From assembly GCA_015680685.1 (NCBI GenBank), contig MNCI01008292.1, forward strand, positions 355,158 through 382,594: 27,437 bases of DNA. Reading direction: 5' to 3'. The notes below the pieces were generated by a model, which was given only the letters and a program-made list of their open reading frames with translations, was not told the origin of the DNA and made no database searches. This stretch comes from Gnetum montanum. Taxonomy: Eukaryota > Streptophyta > Gnetopsida > Gnetales > Gnetaceae. The translations under genes were made by a program, and so were the position numbers. Shown one piece after another: positions 20,088 through 27,437 of this stretch. Every line of letters begins with the position of its first letter. Positions within the stretch are counted from its first letter, which is position 1.

Positions 20088-20313
20088 CAGATGGTGAAGG
20101 AGCAGGAGTGGATTACTTTCACTTACAACGTCATGTTCGAGAGATCAGATATCTGATGGCCCTCGCGTTGGGATGTGTATATGAAGATGGAGGGATCTAG
20201 GGTTTACTAGTTCTTCATTCTAAACTTGCTCATGGTGATTATGTTCCTGACCAAAATCGTGTTCATGGTCTTTCTGTGTACTGTCTGCTGTGATCTCACC
20301 AAGTACTAGGAAC
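20088..20313 (+). pseudogene. Captured TM9SF (TMN) fragment, 5' LTR copy
   Basis: The plus strand reads EQEWITFTYNVMFERSDI, stop, WPSRWDVYMKMEGSRVY, stop, then a hydrophobic segment and DLTKY. This matches the junction between the lumenal domain and the first membrane segment of plant transmembrane 9 superfamily proteins, whose members read ITFTY-V-F, WPSRWDxYLKMEG, HWFSILNSLMVI and RRDLTRYEE. It has three or more in-frame stops and is more decayed than the 3' LTR copy. TM9SF proteins are Golgi/endosome membrane proteins. About 75 of roughly 600 residues are present, so it is a fragment. Confidence 0.82.
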
Positions 20314-20940
20314 CCTAGCAACTCTAGTGTCGGATTCGGAGACTTCAGAATCCATACACAAGAATTTGTCAATTTCAGAATGGATTTCGGTGATAAAGAA
20401 CTCCACAGTATTGAAGATGGATCTCAGAAAGAGTTTGTAGAACAGGACGGTGACAACAACGAGAATTTTGATAGCAGCTGCATAGAAATTGGAATTTCAG
20501 AGTGATGAGGTACTTGCAGGGCATTTTCCAAAATTCTGTAGGGAAATTCTTGTTGAATTGGCATGAATTTTTGGCTTCTGATCCTGCTACTACTGCATTT
20601 GTTCAATTGCACATGGATTTGGCACCAAAACATTGAAATTTTTGTTTGTTGAAACATTTGGCACTCGATTGTGCTCTGACTAGGCATATTAACAGACGTC
20701 CACTCCCAGTCAAAGGGAACGATTCTACTAAAGAGGGTGCTGTTGCAAATGATGGATGGTTACCTACTTGAGCGCTGGTTTTTCTTGCTATCTTATTATT
20801 CACTAAGAAAGGAAACTATTAAGATATTTGTGTAGAGTCAGGGACATTTGGCTATTATCCCTTCTATTCCTACAGAAGTTGTAACTTCCAATGATAGTTA
20901 CAACTATGATATTTGTAACTAATTTTAATTTTGATTACCA

Positions 20941-21060
20941 TGAAGACACTTGACGACTAAAACAACCACTTGTCAACTATAGCTTTTTTGTCTCCATGGT
21001 GACCACTTGGCAACTACATGAGACACTTATCCACTGTAGCTTTTTTATCTCTATGGTGGT
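20941..21060. repeat. Short tandem duplication upstream of the TATA box
   Basis: The segment CCACTTGTCAACTATAGC..TTTTTTGTCTCCATGGTG occurs twice in degenerate form, about 65 bases apart, just upstream of the promoter. The 3' LTR has the same region (27100-27240) with one further partial unit. Such duplicated stretches in U3 often act as promoter elements, but this is inference. Confidence 0.55.
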
Positions 21061-21107
21061 TATAACCACCCAAAATAGTTGTAACTTACCTAACTACCTT
21101 TGAACCC

Positions 21108-21115
21108 TATAAAAA
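21108..21115 (+). promoter_or_regulatory. TATA box of element 2, 5' LTR
   Basis: TATAAAAA in CCCTATAAAAAGGC is identical in both LTRs (the other copy is at 27285). It puts the start of R near 21140. Confidence 0.75.
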
Positions 21116-22367
21116 GGCTTCAGACGACAAGGGGGGATAACACTTTTGAGAAGACATTGATATCACACTTTGGAGGGCTACTAGCTAACACTTTTGGGAG
21201 CTCTCACTTGGAGACACACTTTTGGAAGACATTGTGAAAGATTGCTTGTAAGATGGCTTGCTAAAGAAAAGATTTCAGCCTCTTTGTCATAGTCCTGTGA
21301 GTTATGTTTTTTATTTTTTATTTTTTTTAAATTATTTAGCTAGTGGTTTAGATAGTATCATCCTTGGCAAGTAATTTTGGGATTTTTAGATTGCTCTTAT
21401 TGTTCTTGTTGCCCGATAGAAATTTCTATTAAAATTTTGCCATAGAAGCGCTTGTGTTTAAAAGCCTTAAGAGCATTTTAGTAGTAAATTTCATTATTGT
21501 GCAACGTGTGGGAACTGCTATTGGGATTGTTGTAAGAGAGCCTCTGTTTGTAGTCACGCCGTTGAACAATTCAGTAGTCGAGAGGGTTCAGAAAATCTTT
21601 GGTATTTTGATGGGACCAGAATAGCTTCTTTTTATCTTTAAAGTGAATTCTCGTGGTATTTCAATCAGAAATTGTCAAGTCTTTTAAAGGTTCTGTTTGA
21701 ATGCAATCGTTGACATCTATTATCTAGTCAAAATGGAGTCTCGTACGTGGTAGTTTACGCAGCAATTTTTGGTAGCATAATAGGATTGTCTTGAAGATAT
21801 TGCTTGTTTGAGCCTTGGAAGTTTGAACAATTCGTAGATATTGAATTTGGGATAGCTTTATTGCGAAGTGTTTACTCGTGTCATTTTACCTTGTTTAAAT
21901 ATTTGAGGTCTACACAAATCTGCTTTCTTTTCTTTTCTGCTTATTTCCATCGAATCTTGCTCTATTTCTAGTTTTCTTGTGGAACTATCTCTTTCTCTGG
22001 GGAAAATTAGGAGTAGATTGCGGAGTTGTGCTCAAATGTTTTTGCAAAATTTTATTTGTTACAAGTAGGTATTATAAGGACCGCGTAGACTAGGCAGTTG
22101 AACAAAATAGGAAATTTTCAACAACTCACAGTACTTGGCAAAGTTGGCTGAATCTCTTTAAAGTAAGTCATTTGTAGTTTACACACAACGCAATCGTTAC
22201 ATTTCTCACAACCGCACGCCGCAACAGCACACACACATACTCACATTAACTACTGAGTTTATTTGGAGGTATCTGGGCCTTGGTGTTGCCAGAGACCAGC
22301 AGGCACCTAAATCCTGTTCGAGGACACTCGTTGGCGGTCGCGTCCCAAACGGTCGCCAACAGTTCTT

Positions 22368-22387
22368 TTGGCGCTAGAAGGAGGGCT
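22368..22387 (+). other. Primer-binding-site-like box of element 2
   Basis: TTGGCGCTAGAAGGAGGGCT starts 6 bases after the LTR end and matches the box at 4721-4740 at 18 of 20 positions. Position and TGG start fit a PBS. I did not assign the tRNA. Confidence 0.7.
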
Positions 22388-22478
22388 GAAAATTAAGCCT
22401 CTAGGTTCATAAGCCTTATACTTTTAGTACATCAACAATTATTTGTAAGGCTTAAGAATTAGATACTATTTTCAGTTC

Positions 22479-23400
22479 ATGACCAAGAAATTTCATAGTT
22501 TGGAAAGTTTCAAAGTTTCAAAAGATATTCTAGATTCTAAGACTGATTCTTCATCAGAAGAAGAACAAAAGAAAGTTTCTGAATTGGGAACAAGTAGTGG
22601 AGTGAAAACTAGAAGATCAAGAAGATCACCCATTATATCTGGTTTATCAATTCGTAAGAGAAGATCTAGAAAGTCTAAGAGTTCAACATTTCAAAGGAAT
22701 AGGATGGCAAATCCTTGGCAAGGAGTTACACCATTAGGATTTCAAAATTACAATGATATTCCTAAGGTAGTTTACAAATATTTGCCTGAGCCTTTTATTC
22801 CTGGAAAAGCTTATTTAGCTGAAGAATATATTCACATATTTGAGTTAGCTTTAGCTCATGCAAATATTCAACATCAAGATCAAGCTTATAGGTTGTTTGT
22901 ATCAAATTTAAAGGATATGGCTTAGATTTGGTATTCGAACTTACCAAGTAATAGTATTACAAGTCGGGATGACATGAAGAATCTTTTCTTAGCCCAGTTT
23001 GGTAATCAATTAGATCAACAAAAACTATACAGTGGGCTAATACAAGCTAAGCAAGGAGTTAAAAAGTCAATTAGAGATTTTAACATCAAGTTTCAATGAA
23101 TTTGTGGACTCTTTCAAAGGCAATATAGACCATTAGAAGAAATTATTAAAGAAACTTATCTTAAGGCTGTCAACCCCAACATTTCAATTTGGTTAAGAAG
23201 AACTCCAAACTTAACTACACTAAATGACTACTTTAGTGAAGCTATACAGTTAGAAAAACAGTTGAACTTGAATTTGGAAGAAAATATTGCAATTCAAAAA
23301 AGAGAAGAAAGAGTTACGATTCATATGCAATATTTTGCTCAATTTAAAGCTTTACTAGGTCCATCTCATGTTAAGAAAGAGCGAATTTGGAAAAGAACAA
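22479..23400 (+). pseudogene. gag remnant of element 2
   Basis: From ATG 22479 the frame gives a Ser/Lys/Arg-rich N-terminus, then a capsid-like core (ANPWQGVTPLGFQNYNDIPK, YLPEPFIPGKAYLAEEYIHI). After a TAG at 22923-22925 it goes on with IWYSNLPSNSI and FLAQFGNQLDQQKLYSGLIQ, then a TGA at 23097-23099, then LEEIIKETYLKAVNP and a Glu/Lys-rich helix. The frame is lost near 23370, where the next frame takes over. The blocks match the plant Gypsy gag pattern (Trp-Tyr-x-x-Leu-Pro, then F-x-x-x-F). It is not similar by eye to the gag of element 1, so the two elements are separate families. Confidence 0.8.
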
Positions 23401-24645
23401 TTACTGAGAGATATGTCTAACAAAATAGTGAAGCTTGAAAAATCCTTGGCAAGAGTTAATATCAAGCAAGAAAGGAAAAATAGAAAGCATAAACATCAAG
23501 AAACTAAGTTAGCAGAAGATGAGGATGAAAGTGACCTAATTATGTCCAACTTTCTTGATATTGAATTTGATAATGAGTTATCTAGTGTTCATTATGCAAG
23601 TAAATCTTCTAGTAATGGATCTAGCGATACTTCTTTTCTATCAAGTTTTGAAGAAGATATATATTCAGATGAGGAATGCAATAACAATGAGGAAAATAGA
23701 TATAATCTTTGATCAAAGGAAAGATTAACTACTTCTAGACCCCCAAATGTTATTACTAATCCATCTACTAAGAGAAAAGATTTTGAGCCAAATAGAAGAG
23801 ATAAAAATAAAGGTAACGACAATCAAGTAGAGAAAAGCACTCCAAATTAGTCTTTTAATAAATGGATAAAGAGATCAAGCTTTATTGGTGATGGAGAGTA
23901 TGATTTGATTGAAGACCTTAAACATGTCAAGGCCAATATTAGCTTTTATCAGTTGCTTCAAATAGGAGATCAACAAAGAAAGGCTTTGGAGTTCATTAAG
24001 GGTAAAATGAGAGTTAGAGAATCAGAGTTAAGTTATGTGTCTAATAATGATGAGAAATTAAAGACCTCATATGATAAGGAAGCTCCTCCTTTTCTTTTGA
24101 CAATGAAATTGAAGGATAAATACTTACACAATTGTTTGGTTGATTCTGGAGCTACATCTACTATAATGCCATTGTCTATATGTAAGAAACTTGGTTTGAT
24201 TCCTGAAAAATCAAATAAAAGGATTGTTCAAGTGGATAAAAGTAGAGTGAAGATTGTGGGTCAATTATCAAATGTTCTATTGGAAATTGCTTCTAAACCC
24301 CATGTCAGAAGTAGAGTAACTATTCAAGTGGCAAATATACCAGATTCACATAGTCTCTTATTGAGTAGAAGTTGGAGCAAGAATTTCTCAGGCTACATAT
24401 CAACAGATTATTCTCACATGTGGCTACCTTGGAAAGGAGAACCAAATCAGATATATATCTATAGTGAACCTTTCATGATTGATAACATTACTTCAAATGG
24501 AAAAAGTAAAATGGTTGAAAAAGGAGGTGTTGAAAACAAAATCTGTACAGTCCAAGAAAATTATAGTTCTGAGAAAGAGTCAATCAATGAAGATTCATGG
24601 GAAGAAGCCTTTGTGTCTCAAGAAGAAGAAGAAGGACCCAAGTAA
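23368..24645 (+). pseudogene. gag C-terminus and protease of element 2
   Basis: This frame has a charged coiled-coil-like start (NKIVKLEKSLARVNIKQERK), a Ser/Asp/Glu-rich linker with stops at 23710 and 23848, then DLIEDLKHVKANISFYQLLQ. This last block is commonly seen just before protease in plant Gypsy elements. The protease box is LVDSGATSTIMP (DSGA at 24142-24153), and SLLLSRSWSKNFSG, 70 residues on, stands for the second hallmark. The longest open stretch, 23905-24645 (246 codons), is intact. A Glu-rich tail ends at 24643. No RT sequence follows. No CCHC knuckle was found. Confidence 0.82.
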
Positions 24646-25015
24646 GAAGAAAATGAGAATTCATTTGAGAAAGAAGATGAGAGGATTGTTGAAGAAAAAG
24701 CTTAAGAAGATCAAGTTGAAAGCTTAGGCGAGCCAAAAAATAATAGAGATATTGCTTATGAGAAGGTTGGAGATATTAGGATTCCTACCAGAGTAATCCT
24801 CAACATTCTCTTTCCATCTCAAGAATAGTCCATGAATAAAGGACTTGATAATGTACAGTTTGTTGTTTTTTTTAGGAATGAGGTTTTCATACCACCAAAC
24901 CTTATGTTTGATGGAAATTTTCCTCCAAAAATATTTATCTTTTTAGCTGAAAAATGTTCAATAAAATCTTCAAGTATAGTTCAGTTTTAAAATGGGGCTT
25001 GCATAAATTTCTTTT
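24646..25015 (+). other. 3' internal region of element 2, no pol
   Basis: The frame continues loosely after the stop (Glu-rich, then RIPTRVILNILF) with several stops. No RT, RNase H or integrase motif is found here or elsewhere before the polypurine tract. Confidence 0.6.
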
Positions 25016-25029
25016 AAAGGGGGCAGAAA
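25016..25029 (+). other. Polypurine tract of element 2
   Basis: AAAGGGGGCAGAAA stands directly before the TGTTGG start of the 3' LTR, the expected place for the plus-strand primer. Its position confirms the LTR border and the plus orientation. Confidence 0.85.
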
Positions 25030-26241
25030 TGTTGGCACATTTGGCCATTTCATGGAATAGTAAGACTCATCTTAAACATTATTGTAAGAATGGGAGAGTG
25101 TAAATGTGTTATTTCATACCATTGGTATGGGATCTAGGGGTGACAATTGAACTTGGGTCTATCCTCGAAAAGATGAGTGACTTGCGGTTATAAATAAGGC
25201 CAGAAGTACTAGCATCAATTTGTAGAAATACCTCTCATTCAATGTTTTAATTTCCTACATTCCTAATTGTTGGCACATTTAGGCCATTTAATGAAGCAAT
25301 GAAGGTCATTACTAAGGAAAATTTGAATCAACATGAAGGTTAGAAATTTGCTCTATGGAAAATAAGATTCATAAGCATGCAAATATAATTATGATGTGCT
25401 TTCACATGATTGAGTGCATAAGAAACTATCACTATCGTGATGTTGTCCAAAATATTTAGGGCATGGGAAAAAAGGTTGGCTAGGTGTCCATCGTGGTAGA
25501 AAAAAAAACGGTTTCCATCCTTGGGGAACATTTCATGGGTGTCCATTATTACTTACTCCATAATTGATTTAGGACTCAACATGTCAAAAGTAGGGATAAC
25601 CCAAAATGACGTAATTATGGGGAAAACAAAGAATACTAGGAAAAATCATGTTAAATCAGCTACTACACACAATAGTCCAAAAAAGTTAAAAAAATACATA
25701 CTATGATTTTTTAAATAGAGGTGAAATAGATACCACAACACATTTTGAGTCTCTCAAAGAGGCAGTGAGAAGGTTTGTCACCAACATTTTACCAACCCTG
25801 AAATACTATTTCTGATGAAAAGAATAAATTACAAATATTCTTCAAAGTCTTAAGGTCTTTGGAGAATAACAAATTTTTTAAGAATAATAGAGTAACATCA
25901 CGCAAAAAAGTTGAGGCAGATTTCGTTGAAGACATGAGTCAGGGTCTACTCCAAAAAGTGAATTGGTCTGTAGAAGAATAGTTCATATTGGCATTGACCT
26001 CCACTGGTTAGTAATACTTAAATATGCAAATCTCGTTGATAATTTGTAAAATACTTACATACTCAAGGAGGTTAGATGCGTCATTTTTTCCATTCACGCC
26101 AGCCGCAATGGGCCGATCAACCTGCTGGTTGAAACACCGATGTTGCTGGTCCTAGGGTTGGGCCACAGGAGTTCTAGGAGGGCATCATGATCAAGGTGAA
26201 TTTCTTTTCCCATCAGAGCCTAGGACCAAGTCCAGGAATCC

Positions 26242-26475
26242 ATGAAGATGATGAAGGAGTAGGAGCAGATTACTTTCACTTACAACGTCATGTTCGAGAG
26301 ATTGGATATCCGATGGCCCTCGCGTTGGGACGTGTATATGAAGTTGAAGGAATCTAGGGTTCACTGGTTCTTGATTTTGAACTCGCTCATGGTGATCGCG
26401 TTCTTGACCAAAATCGTGTTCATGATCTTTCTGCGTATCATCCGCTGCGATCTCACCAAGTACGAGGAACCCTAG
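26242..26475 (+). pseudogene. Captured TM9SF (TMN) fragment, 3' LTR copy
   Basis: This is the better-kept copy. It reads EQITFTYNVMFERLDIRWP, then SRWDVYMKLKESRVHWF, the hydrophobic segment LILNSLMVIAFLTKIVFMIF, and DLTKYEEP before a TAG. Only one stop (after MKMMKE) lies in the whole stretch, and 26290-26475 is fully open. The order of lumenal strand, WPSRWD box, HWF-x-ILNSLMVI membrane segment and R-x-DLT-x-YEE fits the TM9SF family very well. The sequence upstream (26090-26240) is in similar condition but was not matched to the family. Orientation is the same as the LTR promoter, although the fragment is upstream of the TATA box. Confidence 0.87.
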
Positions 26476-27284
26476 AAACTCTAGCGTCAAATTTGGAGAC
26501 TTCAAAATCCATACATCAGAATTTGTCAATTTCTGAATGGATTTCAATGATAAAGACCTCTGCAGTATTGAAGATGGATCTCGAAAATATTTTGTAGAAG
26601 AGGACGGTGATAGCAACGAGAATTTTGATAGCAGCTGCACAGAAATTGGAATTTCAGAGTGACGAGGTACTTTCAGGGCATTTTCTGAAATTCCACAGGG
26701 AAATTCTTGCTGAATTGGCATGAATTTTTAGCTTATGATCTTGCTACTACTGCATTTGTTTAGCTGCACATGGATTCAGCACCGAAACATTGAAATTTTT
26801 GTTTGTTGAAACATTTGGCACTCGGTTGTGCTCTGACCAGGAATATTAACAGACGTCCACTCCCAATCAAAGGGAATGATTCTGCTAAAGAGGGTGCTAT
26901 TGCAAATGATGGATGGTTACCTACTTCAGCGTTGGTTTTTCTTGCTATCTTATTATTCACTAAGAGAGGAAACTATTAAGATATTTGTGCAGAGTCAGGG
27001 ACATTTGGCTATTATCCCTTCTATTCCTACGGAAGTTGTAACTTCCAATGATAGTTACGACTATGATATTTGTAACTAATTTTAATTTTGATTACCATGA
27101 AGACACTTGGTGACTAAAATAGCCACTTGTCAACTATAGCTTTTTTGTCTCCATAGTGACCACTTAGCAATTGAATGGGCCACTTGGCAACTACATGAGA
27201 CACTTGTCCACTGTAGCTTTTTTATCTCTATGGTGGTTATAACCATCCAAAATAGTTGTAACATACTTAACTACCTTTGAACCC

Positions 27285-27292
27285 TATAAAAA
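27285..27292 (+). promoter_or_regulatory. TATA box of element 2, 3' LTR
   Basis: TATAAAAA is the counterpart of 21108-21115 in the same context. Confidence 0.75.
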
Positions 27293-27437
27293 GGCTTCAG
27301 ACGACAAGGGGGGATAACACTTTTGAGAAGACATTGATATCACACTTTGGAAGGCTACTAGCTAACACTTTTGGGAGCTCTCACTTGGAGACACACTCTT
27401 GGAAGACATTGTGAAAGATTGCTTGTAAGATGGCTTG

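Larger units (their letters stand above)
18918..22361 (+). repeat. 5' LTR of element 2 (3,444 bp)
   Basis: Borders are set by TGTTGGC/GCCAACA, by the PBS-like box 6 bases further on, and by the match of its start to 25030 behind a polypurine tract. It includes a TM9SF fragment (20088-20313), a short tandem region (20941-21060), a TATA box (21108) and about 1.2 kb of R-U5. Near the end, GTTGGCGGTCG and CGGTCGCCAAC (22330-22360) could pair at 9 of 11 positions. At about 19117 it lacks a 50-base segment present in the 3' LTR. At 3.4 kb it is longer than the internal region. Confidence 0.85.
18918..27437 (+). mobile_element. Element 2: non-autonomous LTR retrotransposon with gag-PR
   Basis: Two long direct repeats (18918-22361 and 25030 to the window end) flank a 2.67-kb internal region. 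The first repeat starts TGTTGGC and ends GCCAACA, a perfect 7-bp terminal inverted repeat. A PBS-like box follows it (22368-22387) and a polypurine tract precedes the second (25016-25029). The internal region carries gag and protease only; RT, RNase H and integrase are absent, so mobility would need enzymes from another element. The LTRs differ by several percent in stretches compared by eye, plus indels, so the insertion is not recent. The 3' end, and so the target duplication, is outside the window. Confidence 0.88.
25030..27437 (+). repeat. 3' LTR of element 2, cut by window end
   Basis: It matches 18918-21260 in order with scattered substitutions and indels. The last 1.1 kb (the partner of 21261-22361) lies outside the window. 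It has an extra segment of about 50 bases at 25231-25280 that ends in a second TGTTGGCACATTT (25268-25280), a copy of the LTR start. Confidence 0.88.

Noticed and set aside
26191-26721. Minus-strand open frame of 176 codons
   Set aside because: It lies opposite the TM9SF fragment and flanking LTR. The plus strand has the recognisable family motifs, and the 5' LTR copy of this frame is broken.

Overview
This is a gene-poor, transposon-packed stretch of a large plant nuclear genome. The evidence is Ty3/Gypsy-type retrotransposon coding remnants, plant-style LTR architecture, short GT..AG introns, and a fragment of a plant-type transmembrane 9 superfamily (TM9SF/TMN) protein. A seed plant with a large repeat-rich genome, perhaps a gymnosperm, would fit, but the sequence does not prove this. 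I see no intact functional gene, no tRNA or rRNA and no CRISPR array. All coding remnants carry stops and frameshifts.

Layout. Positions 1-1068 form an almost perfect palindrome (512-bp arms, 44-bp spacer) with a single N at the junction. Positions 1069-3060 are LTR-like, non-coding DNA with two minisatellites (1775-2140 and 2520-2845), a TATA box and a 59-bp direct repeat split by a second single N. Positions 3061-4717 look like the 5' LTR of element 1 (TATA at 4212), with several perfect hairpins built on the word TAGCATAGC.

Element 1 (about 4721-18345) is a decayed Ty3/Gypsy element of Tat/Ogre-like type. Its order is PBS-like box, gag, protease, tandem array 1, a roughly 4.7-kb block read on the minus strand, tandem array 2, reverse transcriptase, RNase H, a second (archaeal-type) RNase H, integrase, tandem array 3. 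The minus-strand block is the most interesting part of the window. It is a spliced gene of about eight exons (13615 down to 8963) with its own TATA box. An FCP1/NIF-like HAD phosphatase domain lies across exons 1-3, followed by an unknown protein with an acidic repeat exon and a charged helical exon. The first five exon junctions keep reading phase, so the exon model is well supported although the gene is now dead. It sits between PR and RT, where Ogre elements are known to carry an intron.

Element 2 (18918 to beyond 27437) is a non-autonomous LTR element. It has a 3.44-kb 5' LTR (TGTTGGC...GCCAACA), a PBS-like box, a degenerate gag-protease frame, no RT/RH/INT, a clear polypurine tract at 25016-25029, and a 3' LTR cut by the window edge. 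Both LTRs carry a captured TM9SF fragment in sense orientation, so the host sequence has been propagated as LTR sequence. Element 2 has probably inserted into the 3' part of element 1, whose 3' LTR is not visible here.
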